DNA of 64,000 bases. It comes from Roseomonas fluvialis. Its GTDB lineage: Bacteria > Pseudomonadota > Alphaproteobacteria > Acetobacterales > Acetobacteraceae. The translations under genes were made by a program, and so were the position numbers. Below, piece by piece: positions 1 to 10,353 of this stretch. The first letter of the stretch is position 1. Each line of letters begins with the position of its first letter. A model generated the notes under the pieces. The model was not told the origin of the DNA, ran no database searches, and was given only the letters and a program-made list of their open reading frames with translations. Location: assembly GCF_022846615.1 (NCBI RefSeq), contig NZ_AP025637.1, positions 2,009,001-2,073,000 on the forward strand, in the 5' to 3' direction.

Positions 1-94
1 GGCGTCGAAGGCTTGCCAGAACTCCATGCTGCGGCCCGTGGTGGAAGGGCGCGCAGCGTGGCATCTTCGCCGCAGCGCAGCAACGGAGCGCCCC
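1..94. other. left-edge intergenic segment
   Basis: This stretch holds no supported gene. It ends in the ribosome-binding sequence GGAGCG just before the first ATG. A minus-strand ATG at 25-27 opens nine codons that run off the edge, which is too little to call. Confidence 0.4.
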
Positions 95-1279
95 ATGCCT
101 TCGCCCGACGACCTGGCACCCCTCGCGGCCGACATGACCGCCTGGCGGCGCGACTTCCACCGCCACCCCGAACTCGGCTTCGAGGAAACCCGCACCGCCG
201 GCATCGTCGCCAACCTGCTGCGGCAGTGGGGCATCACGGTGGAACAGGCCATCGGGGTGACCGGCGTGGTCGGCACGCTGTCCGGCACGCGCGGCGCGAG
301 CGGCGGCAACCGCGCCATCGGCCTGCGCGCCGACATGGATGCGCTGGCCATGCCGGAGATGACCGGTGCCGACTACGCCAGCACCACGCCCAACACGATG
401 CATGCCTGCGGCCATGACGGGCATACCGCCATGCTGCTGGGCGCGGCGCGCTGGCTGGCGGCGAACCGCGACCGCTTCGGCGGCACCGTGCAGTTCATCT
501 TCCAGCCGGCCGAGGAATCCCGCGGCGGTGCGGCGCGCATGGTGAAGGACGGGCTGTTTGAACGCTTCCCGGTCGATGCGGTCTACGGGATGCACAACCT
601 GCCCGGCCTGCCGCTCGGCACCGTCGCGGTGCCCAAGGGCGCGGTGCTGGCGTCGTCCGACACCTGGGAGGTGCGCTTCCGCGGTGCGGGCGTGCATGGC
701 GCGCGCCCGCATCTGGGCACCGATGCCCCGCTGGCGGCCGCGCACTTCATTGCGGCCCTGCCGATGATCGTGGCGCGCGAGATCGACCCGCTGCAGGCCG
801 CCGTGCTGTCGGTCGGCCACATGGCCGCCGGTGCGCCCAACGCACCCAACGTCATCCCGTCCGAGGTGTTCCTCTGCGGCACCGCGCGGGCCTTCACCGA
901 GGCCGTGCGCGCGCATCTGGAGGCGCGCGTCGCGGAGGTTGCGCACGCCATCGCCACGACCTGCCGCGTGCAGGCCGATCCGCGCTACATCCGCCGCATC
1001 TCCCCCACCATCAACCGCGCCGAACAGGCCGCCGCCGCGCTGCGCGCCGCGCGCGCGGCCGTGGGCGACCTGGCGATGGACGACCACCCGCCGTTGACGC
1101 CCGGCGAGGATTTCTCCGAATTCCTCGCCGAGCGCCCCGGCGCCTATGTCTGGCTCGGCACCGGCGATCCCGCGCATCCCGAGGGCTTCCACCACAACCC
1201 GCATTTCGACTTCAACGATGCCGCGCTGGCGCATGGCGCGGCCTTCTGGTGCGCGCTGGTGGAACAGGAACTGGCATGA
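95..1279 (+). CDS. M20 family metallo-amidohydrolase (hippurate hydrolase type)
   Basis: Predicted cytoplasmic zinc-dependent amidohydrolase of the M20D/AmhX-HipO group, which cleaves N-acyl or N-aroyl amino acids. The family signatures are visible in order: HRHPELGFEE near the N-terminus, GLRADMDAL, HACGHDGHTAMLLGAA (metal ligands), QPAEES with the catalytic Glu, YGMHNLPGLPLG, and a C-terminal HHNPHFDFND carrying a metal-ligand His. The length of 394 aa is normal for the family. The ATG at 95 follows GGAGCG; an upstream ATG at 26 would add 23 unconserved residues. The stop overlaps the next start by 4 nt, so the two genes are probably co-transcribed. The substrate cannot be read from the sequence. 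Confidence 0.9.
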   Translation: MPSPDDLAPLAADMTAWRRDFHRHPELGFEETRTAGIVANLLRQWGITVEQAIGVTGVVGTLSGTRGASGGNRAIGLRADMDALAMPEMTGADYASTTPNTMHACGHDGHTAMLLGAARWLAANRDRFGGTVQFIFQPAEESRGGAARMVKDGLFERFPVDAVYGMHNLPGLPLGTVAVPKGAVLASSDTWEVRFRGAGVHGARPHLGTDAPLAAAHFIAALPMIVAREIDPLQAAVLSVGHMAAGAPNAPNVIPSEVFLCGTARAFTEAVRAHLEARVAEVAHAIATTCRVQADPRYIRRISPTINRAEQAAAALRAARAAVGDLAMDDHPPLTPGEDFSEFLAERPGAYVWLGTGDPAHPEGFHHNPHFDFNDAALAHGAAFWCALVEQELA

Positions 1280-2196
1280 CGCGCCGCGTCTGCGTCATCG
1301 ATACCGATCCCGGCACGGATGACGCGGTGGCGCTGTGGCTGGCGCTGGCCGCGCCGTCGCTCGATGTGCGGCTGGTGACGGTGGCGGGCGGCAATGTCGG
1401 GCTGGACCACACGCTGCGCAACGCGCGCGCGATCGTCGGGCTGGCGGGCCGCGACGTTCCGGTGGTGGCGGGCGCGGACGGCCCGCTGCTCGGTGCCTTC
1501 CGGTCCGAGACGCAGGTGCATGGCGCCGATGGTCTGGCCGGCGTCGCGCTGCCCGAAGGCCCGCCCCCCAAGCCGGGCATCGCTGCCGACGCCATCCGCG
1601 CGCTGCTGCGGGCGGAACCGCGCGTCACGCTGATCGGCATCGGCCCCGCGACCAACCTGGCGCTGGCGCTCGCCACCGAACCCGCGCTGGCGGGGCGCGT
1701 CGAGGAGATCGTGCTGATGACCGGCGCCTGGGCCGAGGGCAACATCACGCCGTCGGCCGAGTTCAACGCCTGGTCCGACCCGGAATCACTGGCCGTGCTG
1801 CTGGAATGCGGGCGGCCGGTCACGCTGGCGACCCTCGAGCTCACGGCGCAGGCGCTGGTCACGCCGGCACGCATCGCCGCATTGCGGGCGCGCGGCGGCG
1901 GGGCGTGCCTCGATGCCGCGGCGCACATCATGGCGGGCGTTCCGGCCTCGCGCCGCTTCGCCCATCGCGGCCATCCGCTGCACGACCCCTGCGCCGTGGC
2001 GTGGCTGCTGGCGCCGGGGCTGTTCGCCACGCGCGACGTGCATGTGCATGTGGAATGCGCGGGCGTTGCGCGCGGCCGCACGGTGGTGGACCGCTGGGAC
2101 CGCTCGGGCGTGGCGCACAATGCGCGGCTGCTCGAGACGCTGGACGCCGACGGCTTCTTCACGCTGCTGGGAGAAAATCTCGCGACGCTGCCGTGA
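1276..2196 (+). CDS. inosine-uridine preferring nucleoside hydrolase family protein
   Basis: Predicted N-ribohydrolase that splits nucleosides into base and ribose (306 aa, usual family size). The N-terminal calcium-binding signature IDTDPGTDDAVAL is intact, followed by GNVGLDHTLRNA, LIGIGPATNLALAL, FNAWSDPESLAVLL and the C-terminal HPLHDPCAVAWLL that supplies the last metal-ligand Asp. There is no signal peptide, so it is cytoplasmic. The start was chosen at 1276 because the ATG overlaps the upstream stop as ATGA, indicating translational coupling to the M20 amidohydrolase. Whether it prefers purine or pyrimidine nucleosides cannot be told. Confidence 0.9.
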   Translation: MTRRVCVIDTDPGTDDAVALWLALAAPSLDVRLVTVAGGNVGLDHTLRNARAIVGLAGRDVPVVAGADGPLLGAFRSETQVHGADGLAGVALPEGPPPKPGIAADAIRALLRAEPRVTLIGIGPATNLALALATEPALAGRVEEIVLMTGAWAEGNITPSAEFNAWSDPESLAVLLECGRPVTLATLELTAQALVTPARIAALRARGGGACLDAAAHIMAGVPASRRFAHRGHPLHDPCAVAWLLAPGLFATRDVHVHVECAGVARGRTVVDRWDRSGVAHNARLLETLDADGFFTLLGENLATLP

Positions 2197-2371
2197 GCGA
2201 GTCGCGTTTCACGCTTTCTTAATCGACGTCTCCTCAAATGCTCGGGAGGGCCCGATCCGCCTGCCTGCGCCTCGCGCGGCGGCGGCACAGGGACCGCTCT
2301 GCGGCTGGCAGGATGCCTGGCCTCCACCCCCCTCGCGCGCCCGCACGGCGCGCGTCCTCGGAGACCTGATC
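2197..2371 (+). promoter_or_regulatory. leader region of the tad pilus locus
   Basis: This 175-bp gap precedes the pilin gene and should hold the main tad promoter. It contains an AT-rich patch near 2215-2240 but no convincing -35/-10 pair. The ribosome-binding site GGAGA lies at 2360-2364, eight bases before the pilin ATG. Confidence 0.35.
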
Positions 2372-2557
2372 ATGGTGAAGACGTTCGTGGCGCGCCTGTC
2401 CGCGCTGAAGGCCGATACGCGTGGCGTGACGGCGATGGAATACGGCCTGATCGCGGCGTTCATCGCGGTGGCGATCATCGGCGGCCTGACGCTGCTCGGC
2501 GGCAACCTCGATGCGATGCTCAACGGCATCGCCGCGAAGTTCGTGGCGCCGACCTGA
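2372..2557 (+). CDS. flp: Flp/Fap-type major pilin
   Basis: Small type IVb pilin (61 aa), the structural subunit of the Tad pilus used for adhesion and biofilm. A short basic leader ends in DTRG, and the prepilin peptidase site is Gly18-Val19 followed by VTAMEYGLIAAFIAV. This gives the Flp signature of Glu at +5 and Tyr at +6 of the mature protein, then one hydrophobic helix. The ATG at 2372 has a good GGAGA site; longer in-frame openings upstream lack the pilin leader. It is the only pilin gene in the window and heads the assembly operon. A strong hairpin directly after its stop may set its higher expression. Confidence 0.95.
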   Translation: MVKTFVARLSALKADTRGVTAMEYGLIAAFIAVAIIGGLTLLGGNLDAMLNGIAAKFVAPT

Positions 2558-2564
2558 TGCGGGC

Positions 2565-2593
2565 GGGGCGGCGGGAGAAGGACCCGCCGCCCC
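2565..2593 (+). terminator. post-pilin hairpin (attenuator or mRNA-stabilising stem)
   Basis: Perfect 11-bp GC stem GGGGCGGCGGG / CCCGCCGCCCC with a 7-nt loop, starting eight bases after the pilin stop. No U-tract follows, so it is more likely a partial terminator or a 3' stabiliser that separates abundant pilin mRNA from the downstream assembly genes than a full rho-independent terminator. Confidence 0.5.
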
Positions 2594-2666
2594 ATGCCGC
2601 GCCGCCGCCACCGGGCGGCAAGCGCGCTCTGCGATGGGTTAAACACTTCCTTCACGGGCGGCCGCG

Positions 2667-3197
2667 ATGATCGCGTCGATGGTCCCGAACATCCCCCCGA
2701 TCCTGCCCGACGCGCTCGCCCTGCTGGCCCTGCTTGGTCTTGCCGCAGCGGCGCTGAACGATGTCGCGCTGCGCCGGATCCCGAACCTGCTGGCGGCTGT
2801 CGTCGCCCTGGCCGGGCTTGCGCGCCAGGTGCTGGTCGGCGCGCCCGCCATCGCGCTCTTGGCGGCGGGCTGCATGCTGCTGGGCGCGACGCTGCTCTGG
2901 CTGCGCGGCGTGCTGGGCGGCGGCGACGTGAAGCTGCTTGCCGCCACGGGCCTGCTGCTGCCCGCGGCGGCCATCCCCGCCATGCTGCTTGCGACCGCGC
3001 TTGCGGGCGGGATGCTCGCCATCCTGCACCTGGCCCTGCGGGGCTGGCTCGGCGGACCGACCCAGCCGCGCCCCGCCGGCACGCTCCGCCGGGTTCTGCG
3101 TTGCGAGGCCTGGCGCATCCGGCGTGGCGCGCCACTGCCCTATGGCGTCGCGATCGCCGCCGGCACCGCCTTCGTCATGACCGGGGCGGGAGTCTGA
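2667..3197 (+). CDS. cpaA: A24 prepilin peptidase CpaA/TadV
   Basis: Inner-membrane aspartyl prepilin peptidase (176 aa) that removes the leader from the Flp pilin and probably from the pseudopilins of the same locus. It consists almost entirely of hydrophobic segments. Both family aspartates are visible: one in the LNDVALRRIPN loop after the first helix, and one in the conserved GGGDVKLLAA motif near residue 90. It belongs to the short class without the N-methylase domain, as usual for Tad loci. It lies between the pilin and cpaB. An alternative ATG at 2679 would remove four residues. Confidence 0.93.
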   Translation: MIASMVPNIPPILPDALALLALLGLAAAALNDVALRRIPNLLAAVVALAGLARQVLVGAPAIALLAAGCMLLGATLLWLRGVLGGGDVKLLAATGLLLPAAAIPAMLLATALAGGMLAILHLALRGWLGGPTQPRPAGTLRRVLRCEAWRIRRGAPLPYGVAIAAGTAFVMTGAGV

Positions 3198-3201
3198 ACC
3201 C

Positions 3202-4068
3202 ATGGCGATGCGCCTCATCCTCATCGTCGTCGTGATCGTGGGCGTGGCCGGCATGGGCCTGCTCGGCGTGATCGCGCTCGCCCCCGCGCCGCCGCCGCCG
3301 GCGACCGCCACCAACGCGCCGCCCGCGCGCGTGAGCGTGCTGGTCGCCGCGCGCGGCGTACAGGCCGGCACGCTGCTGAAGCCCGAGGACATCGCCGCGC
3401 GCGAGCTCCCGGCCGAGGACCTTCCCGTCGGCGCGATGCGCGACACGCCCGAGGCGCGGGTCGAGATGATCGGCGCCATGGTCCGCCGCACGCTGTCGCA
3501 GAACGAGACGCTGCGCCTCGATGCCGTGCTGCGCCCGGGCGAGAACGGCTTCCTCGCTGCCGTCCTCGCGCCCGGGATGCGCGCGGTCACCGTCGGTGTC
3601 GATGCCGTGACCGGCACCGCCGGCCTGATCTGGCCCGGCGACCGCGTCGACGTGATCCTCACCCAGGCCTTCGACGAGACTGACATCGCCCCGGCGCGCC
3701 GCGTCGCCGGCGAAGCCGTGCTCACGGCGGCGCGCGTTATCGCGGTGGATCGCCACCTCGTGCAGGGCATGCAGCCCGGCGCGGTCGGCGACAGCCTGCG
3801 CGAGACCAACCGCACCGTCACCATCGAGGTGACGCCCGAACAGGCGACGCGCCTTGCCGTCGCGACACGCCTGGGGCGGCTGTCGCTGGCACTGCGCGCC
3901 GCCGGCACCGCGCTCGAGGAAACCATCGCGCAACGCCCGGTCTGGGGCGGCGATGTCAGCGGTGCCTTCGCGCCATCTGGACCTGCCTCCGCCGCCTCGG
4001 CGGGAACCGGCGCGCGCATCCGCGTCTTCGGAGGCCCAGGACGGGTCGAGGAGATCCAGTTCCGATGA
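3202..4068 (+). CDS. cpaB: Flp pilus assembly protein CpaB/RcpC
   Basis: Periplasmic Tad component (288 aa) anchored by an N-terminal segment (residues 3-27, LILIVVVIVGVAGMGLLGVI). A SAF-type domain follows, starting around RVSVLVAARGVQAGTLLKPEDI. In the family this domain is thought to contact peptidoglycan or pilus material and to help the secretin. The C-terminal half carries the typical WPGDRVDVILTQ motif. GGGAG at 3188-3192 gives a good start. The stop overlaps the cpaC ATG by 4 nt. The order pilin-cpaA-cpaB-cpaC matches Caulobacter-type loci. Confidence 0.93.
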   Translation: MAMRLILIVVVIVGVAGMGLLGVIALAPAPPPPATATNAPPARVSVLVAARGVQAGTLLKPEDIAARELPAEDLPVGAMRDTPEARVEMIGAMVRRTLSQNETLRLDAVLRPGENGFLAAVLAPGMRAVTVGVDAVTGTAGLIWPGDRVDVILTQAFDETDIAPARRVAGEAVLTAARVIAVDRHLVQGMQPGAVGDSLRETNRTVTIEVTPEQATRLAVATRLGRLSLALRAAGTALEETIAQRPVWGGDVSGAFAPSGPASAASAGTGARIRVFGGPGRVEEIQFR

Positions 4069-5528
4069 GGAAGCCTTCCCTGGTCGCACTGGCCTGCGCG
4101 GGCGTGCTCGCCGCGCCCGCAGGCTTTGCGCAGCCCGCGACGCCGCCCGACCCGCAGGCCAACCTGCCGATGGTTCAGTCGCCACCCGGCCTGCGCGTGG
4201 AACGCATGTCGATCGAGGCCGGGACGGGCCGCGTGCTGGTGCTCTCCGCCCCCGCCGCGAGCCTGTTCGCCGCCGATCCGCGTATCGCCGAGATGCGCCC
4301 CGCCAGCCCGACCAGCGTCTTCGTGTTCGGCGTTGCACCCGGGCGCACCACGCTCGCGGCCATGGATGCGGCGGGGCTGCCGCTGGTGCAGTGGGAAGTG
4401 ACGGTGCGGCCTTCGGCCTTCCTGCTGTCGGATCTGCAGTCGGCGCTCCGACGCGCCTTCCCCGGCAACCGCAGCCTGCGCGTTGAGTCCGGGCCCGGCG
4501 GCATCGTCGTGAGCGGCACCGTCGCCGCGCCCGCCGATGCCGACCGCGCGCAGACGCTCATCCGATCGCGGATCGAGGACCAGCGCCTGCCGATCGACAA
4601 CCGGATCGCCGTCACCGGCGTCACGCAGGTGAACCTGCGCGTGCGCGTGGCCGAGGTCTCGCGCGAGGTGACGCGCCAGCTCGGCGTGAACTGGCAGGCG
4701 CTGGGCAATATCGGGCGGATCGGCACCGCGATCGGCGGACCGGCCGGCATCGCCGCCGAGACCTTCAACTTCGCCTTCGACCGCACTGCGCCGTCCGACC
4801 GCATCGGCCTTGGCTTCCGCACCGGCAATGCCGAGCTGCGCGACATCAACATGATCCTCGACGCGCTGGCGCAGGACCGGCTGGTGACGATCCTCGCGGA
4901 GCCGAACCTCACCGCCACCTCCGGCGAGACCGCGTCCTTCCTCGCCGGCGGCGAGTTCCCCGTGCCGGTCTCCCAGCGCGAGAACCAGGTCACCATCGAA
5001 TACAAGCAGTTCGGCGTCGGCCTCGCCTTCGTGCCGACGGTGCTGTCGGACGGGCGCATCTCCTTCCGCGTGCGCTCGGAGGTGAGCGAGCTGTCCGACC
5101 AGGGCTCGGTGCGGCTGCTGTCGGGCAACAACAACACCATCTCGGTGCCCTCGCTGACCGTGCGCCGTGCGGAGACGACGGTCGAGCTCGGCTCCGGCCA
5201 GGCCTTCGCGATCGCCGGGTTGCTGCAGGACACCTCGCGCCAGACCGGCCGCGCTCTGCCTTATGCCGGTGAGGTGCCGATCCTCGGCGCGCTGTTCCGT
5301 TCCGATCGCTTCCAGCGCAACGAGACGGAACTCGTCATCATCATCACGCCCTACCTGGTGCGCCCGGCCGAAAGCCCGCGCGCGATCAGCGCGCCGACCG
5401 ACGGCTACGTCCCGCCGAACGATGTCGAGCGCATCCTGCTGCTGCGCCAGACCGGGCGGCCGCCCAACCGACCCGCCGCGCCGCCGGCGCGCAACCTGTC
5501 GGGCACGCCCGGCTTCGTGCTGGATTGA
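4065..5528 (+). CDS. cpaC: Tad secretin CpaC/RcpA
   Basis: Outer-membrane secretin that forms the exit channel for the Flp pilus (487 aa, usual size). A signal peptide (RKPSLVALACAGVLAAPAGF) ends near residue 22. An N-terminal pilus/BON-like region follows (VLSAPAASLFAADPRIAE...), including GIVVSGTVAAPADADRAQ. The C-terminal secretin domain runs from about residue 190, with VNLRVRVAEVSREVTRQLG, ILAEPNLTATSGETASFLAGGEFP and VPILGALFRSDRF. The proline-rich tail ends in GFVLD. It overlaps cpaB by 4 nt. The next gene is a small lipoprotein that may act as its pilotin. Confidence 0.94.
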   Translation: MRKPSLVALACAGVLAAPAGFAQPATPPDPQANLPMVQSPPGLRVERMSIEAGTGRVLVLSAPAASLFAADPRIAEMRPASPTSVFVFGVAPGRTTLAAMDAAGLPLVQWEVTVRPSAFLLSDLQSALRRAFPGNRSLRVESGPGGIVVSGTVAAPADADRAQTLIRSRIEDQRLPIDNRIAVTGVTQVNLRVRVAEVSREVTRQLGVNWQALGNIGRIGTAIGGPAGIAAETFNFAFDRTAPSDRIGLGFRTGNAELRDINMILDALAQDRLVTILAEPNLTATSGETASFLAGGEFPVPVSQRENQVTIEYKQFGVGLAFVPTVLSDGRISFRVRSEVSELSDQGSVRLLSGNNNTISVPSLTVRRAETTVELGSGQAFAIAGLLQDTSRQTGRALPYAGEVPILGALFRSDRFQRNETELVIIITPYLVRPAESPRAISAPTDGYVPPNDVERILLLRQTGRPPNRPAAPPARNLSGTPGFVLD

Positions 5529-5542
5529 AGGGCAAGGCGAAG

Positions 5543-5851
5543 ATGCGCCGCGCGATCCTCCTGGTCCTGCTGCTCGGCGGTTGCGAGCAGATCGATCCCT
5601 TCACGCGCGATGGCGCCTGGCGCCCGGTTCGCGCCAATGAGGCGAACCTGCGCGTCCACGTCGCCGACCCGGCCATGCTGGACCGTGGCGTGGACGACCC
5701 GCGATCGGATGGCGCCGTCACCGCGGCCGCCGTGCATCGCTACCGCACCGACCGCGTGAAGCCGCTTGCGGCCTCGGGTGTCGCGCGCATCCAGGCGACC
5801 GGCGCCGGCGGTGCGGCGTCGCCCAGCGGGGGTGGTGATGGCGGGCGTTGA
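5543..5851 (+). CDS. short CpaD-like lipoprotein of the tad locus
   Basis: Small predicted lipoprotein (102 aa) with a type II signal: MRRAILLVLLLGGC, with the lipobox LLGG|C at Cys14. The rest is polar and includes NEANLRVHVADPAMLDRGV, with a Gly/Ser-rich end. It occupies the place of cpaD, between the secretin and cpaE, but is about half the usual CpaD length and shows no clear CpaD domain. The role as pilotin or CpaD equivalent is inferred from position. The start at ATG 5543 fits the lipoprotein signal and follows AAGGG; a TTG at 5525 overlapping the cpaC stop is possible. It overlaps the next gene by 14 nt. Confidence 0.75.
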   Translation: MRRAILLVLLLGGCEQIDPFTRDGAWRPVRANEANLRVHVADPAMLDRGVDDPRSDGAVTAAAVHRYRTDRVKPLAASGVARIQATGAGGAASPSGGGDGGR

Positions 5852-7066
5852 CGGTCCCGACCGGAACGCGCCGGCGACGGCGCAGGCCAGCGCGCCGTCG
5901 GCCGATCGCGCGCCGCTGATCGCCTTCGTCACCGATGCCGAGAGCGACGCCATCCTGCGCGAGACGCTGCTGACCGAAATGGGCGAGGGGGCCGAGGTCC
6001 GCCGCGGCGACATCGTGGCCGCGACCAAGGCGCTGAAGCGGTCCAGCACGCCCTTGGCGCTCGTGGTCGATGTCTCGGGCGTCGAGCAGCCGCTCACCGC
6101 GCTCGAGGAACTGGCGCTGGTGGTGGAGCCCGACGTGCGCGTGCTGGTCATCGGCGAACGCACGGACGCCGCCTTCTACCGGCAGCTCACGCGCGGGCTC
6201 GGCGTGCTGGAATACCTGTTCAAGCCGCTGTCGCAGGAAATGGTAGCGCGCCATCTGCTGCCCTATCTGCGCCAGGGCAGCACGCAGCGCGACATGCACC
6301 TACGCGGCGGGCGCGTCATCACCGTCACCGGCGTGCGCGGCGGCGTCGGCGCCACCACCATCGCCGCCAACCTCGCCTGGCACCTGGGCGAGGAAGCGCG
6401 GCGGCACACCGTGCTGTATGACGCCGACCTCCATGCGGGGGCCTCGGCGCTGCTGCTCGGCGCGCGCACTACGAACGGGCTGCGCGCGGCGCTCGAACAT
6501 CCCGAGCGCGTCGATGAATTGTTCGTCGAGCGCACCGCGCAGCCGGTCGGCGAACGCCTGCATGTGCTCGCCGCCGAAGAAAAGCCCGGCGAGGCCGTGC
6601 TGGCCCAGCCGGGCGCGGCCGCGCGCCTCATCACCATGCTGCGCCGGCGCTACAATTTCGTCGTGGTGGACCTGCCTGCGCGCAGCGCCCCCGCGGCGCG
6701 CGAGGTGCTGGACATGGCGCACCAGCGCATCCTCGTCACCGACCCGTCCCTGGCCGGCGCACGCGAGATGCTGCGCTACGCCGCGATCCCGAACGCACCC
6801 ACCCAGTCGCGCCGCGCCTTCACCGTACTGAACAACCTTGGCAAGCCAGGCCTGCTGACCGCCGAACAGGTGAAGGAGGCGATGGGAGAGGACGCGGACC
6901 TGGTGATCCCGTGGCTGCCCAAGGTGGTGCCGGTCTCGGCAGACCTGGGCGAGGCCGCGGCCGCCAAGCGCGGACCGTTCCGCAGCGCGCTGCTGAAGCT
7001 CGTGCAAGAGGTCGCGTCGATCCGCGCGGAGGGTGAGGAAGAACAGAAGCGGGGGATCTTCGCGCG

Positions 7067-7079
<13 letters not shown>
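5838..7079 (+). CDS. cpaE: pilus assembly ATPase-like localisation protein CpaE/TadZ
   Basis: Tad localisation factor (413 aa) that places the pilus machine at the cell pole in model systems. It has two domains. An N-terminal atypical receiver-like domain (residues about 25-150) contains LVVDVSGVEQP and VRVLVIGERTD. A MinD/ParA-type ATPase follows, with the deviant Walker A TGVRGGVGATTIAANLAWHL starting near residue 163. The usual second Lys of the KGGxGKT loop is replaced (GGVGATT), as in many CpaE proteins. Walker B-like FVVVDLPARSAP lies later. The ATG at 5838 is preceded by a G-rich stretch; the longer opening at 5766 lies inside the upstream gene. Confidence 0.92.
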
Positions 7080-8460
<1,381 letters not shown>

Positions 8461-8464
<4 letters not shown>

Positions 8465-9417
8465 TGGCGCTCCTGATGGCCATGCTGGTGGGCATCGGCC
8501 TCGCGCTGTGGGGCCTGCACAGCACCGGCAGCAAGGGGCGCGGGCGGCGCCTGAGCGAACGCTTCGCCGCTTATTCGCTGCCGCATGCACGGGTGCGTAT
8601 GGCCAGCCGCCTGGCCCATCGCGCCCCGCAGGCGAGTTGGCTGCGCATGCCCCAGCCGCTCGAGGCGCGCCTGTCGGCGGCCTTCGGCTGGGATCCCGAG
8701 CGGCTCGACCAGTATCCCCTCGCGCCGCCGCTGCTGGTGTTGTTGGCCGCGCTGCCTGCGGTCGCGGGCGGGGCCTATGCCGCGAGCCTGGCGGGCGGGA
8801 CCGGCTGGACGTCCACGCTGCTGATCTGGGTGCTGCTCGCGCGCTGGGTCTTCGCCTCCATCCACCGCAAGCGCGCCGATGCGCTGTACAAGCAGTTGCC
8901 CGATGCGCTCGGCATGGTGGTGCGCGCGGTGCGCGCCGGCATCCCGGTGGTCGAGGCGCTGCGCACCGTGGGGCGTGAGATCCCGGACCCGACCGGCGCC
9001 GAATTCCGCCGCCTCGCAGACCAGCTCGCCATCGGCATCACCATGGAGGATGCGCTGAAGCGCCTGGCGCGCCGCTCGGGTCTGCCGGAATACCGTTTCT
9101 TCGCGGTCTCGCTCACGCTGCAGAACAGCGCGGGTGGCAACCTGACCGAAACGCTCGACAACCTGGCGGACGTAGTGCGCAAGCGGGTGGCGACGCGCCA
9201 GCGCGGTCATGCGCTGGCCTCCCAGGCGCGGGCCAGCGCCTATGTGCTCTCCGCCGTGCCGATCTTCGCGGCCTCGGCACTGATGCTGATCAACCCGCGC
9301 TACGTGCTGGTGCTGTTCAACGACCCGCGTGGGAACATCGTGCTGGCCTGCGCTATTGCCTCGCTGGCGACCGGGCTCGGCACCATGAAGGCGATCATCC
9401 GCCGGAGCCTGTCGTGA
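8461..9417 (+). CDS. tadB: inner-membrane platform protein TadB
   Basis: Polytopic membrane protein with a type II secretion F domain (318 aa). It forms the Tad platform together with TadC. It has an N-terminal helix (MMALLMAMLVGIGLALWGL), two central hydrophobic segments (PPLLVLLAALPAVAGGAY; STLLIWVLLARWVFASI), a cytoplasmic T2SSF domain (LPDALGMVVRAVRAGIPVVEAL; LTLQNSAGGNLTETLDNLA) and two C-terminal helices. The ATG at 8461 overlaps the cpaF stop, and the stop overlaps tadC. It is of ordinary length. Confidence 0.93.
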
Positions 9418-10334
9418 ACCGGGTCCTGCTGCTCCAGGCGGCCTTCGGCATCATGGCCGCAATGCTGCTGTGCGTGGCGCTGCTGGTGCCGCGGATGCGC
9501 CGGGCCGAGAAACTCCAGGCGCGACTCGGTACGCTGCGCGGCCTGGTCACGCGCAGTCGCGTCGATGCCGTGCCGCTGCCCCAGCGCATCGCGCGCAGCG
9601 TGGGCCAGGCGGTGCTGGCCTCCGGCATCGTCAAAGGCGAGACGCTGGCCGAATTGCAGCGCACGGTCGTCGCCGCCGGCTTCCGCGGGGCGCGCCCGGT
9701 CGCGGTCTTCATCGGCGCCAAGGTCCTGCTGATGGTCGCGCTGCCTGTGCTGATGCTGCCGCTCTCGGCGGGCTTCGGGCCGATGGGGCGCAACCTGCTG
9801 GTGGCCGGGGCGGCGGTCGCGGGCCTGGTGCTGCCCGACATGATCCTGCGCCGCATGAAGGAAGCGCATGCCCAGCAGGTCGAACGCGGCCTCGCGGATG
9901 CGCTCGACCTCATGGTGATCTGCGCGGAATCCGGCCTGCCGCTCGAGGCCGCGGTGGAACGCGTCTCGACCGAGATGGCCGAGGCGAACCGCGCCCTGGC
10001 CGCCGAATTCGCCAATGTCGGGACCGAACTGCGCATCCTGTCCGATCGCCGGCAGGCGCTGCAGAACATGGGCGACCGCACGGGCCTCGAATCCCTGCGC
10101 CGCCTGGGCGGGACGCTCGCGCAGACCCTGCAGTACGGCACGCCGCTGTCGCAGGCGCTGCGCACGCTCTCGACCGAATTGCGGCACGAGACGCTCATGC
10201 GCTTCGAAGCGCGCGCGGCACGCCTGCCCGCGCTGCTCACGCTGCCCACCATCGCGTTCATCCTGCCCTGCATCTTCCTGATCGTTGGTGGCCCCGCAGT
10301 ATTGCGGGTGCTCGACCTCGCCTCGCGTCCCTGA
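9414..10334 (+). CDS. tadC: inner-membrane platform protein TadC
   Basis: Second T2SSF-domain platform protein (306 aa), partner of TadB. N-terminal helix VLLLQAAFGIMAAMLLCVAL, central hydrophobic pair (VAVFIGAKVLLMVALPVLML; LLVAGAAVAGLVLPDMIL), then the conserved T2SSF region ADALDLMVICAESGLPLEAA and LAQTLQYGTPLSQALRTL, ending in LPTIAFILPCIFLIVGGPAV. The GTG start overlaps the tadB stop by 4 nt, which argues for coupled synthesis of the two platform subunits. Confidence 0.93.
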   Translation: MNRVLLLQAAFGIMAAMLLCVALLVPRMRRAEKLQARLGTLRGLVTRSRVDAVPLPQRIARSVGQAVLASGIVKGETLAELQRTVVAAGFRGARPVAVFIGAKVLLMVALPVLMLPLSAGFGPMGRNLLVAGAAVAGLVLPDMILRRMKEAHAQQVERGLADALDLMVICAESGLPLEAAVERVSTEMAEANRALAAEFANVGTELRILSDRRQALQNMGDRTGLESLRRLGGTLAQTLQYGTPLSQALRTLSTELRHETLMRFEARAARLPALLTLPTIAFILPCIFLIVGGPAVLRVLDLASRP

Positions 10335-10353
10335 AGCCGAAGGAGTTGGCATC

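Noticed and set aside
1-27. Minus-strand start MEFWQAFDA running off the left edge
   Set aside because: Only nine codons are visible and no ribosome-binding site precedes the ATG. It could be a divergent gene but cannot be supported.
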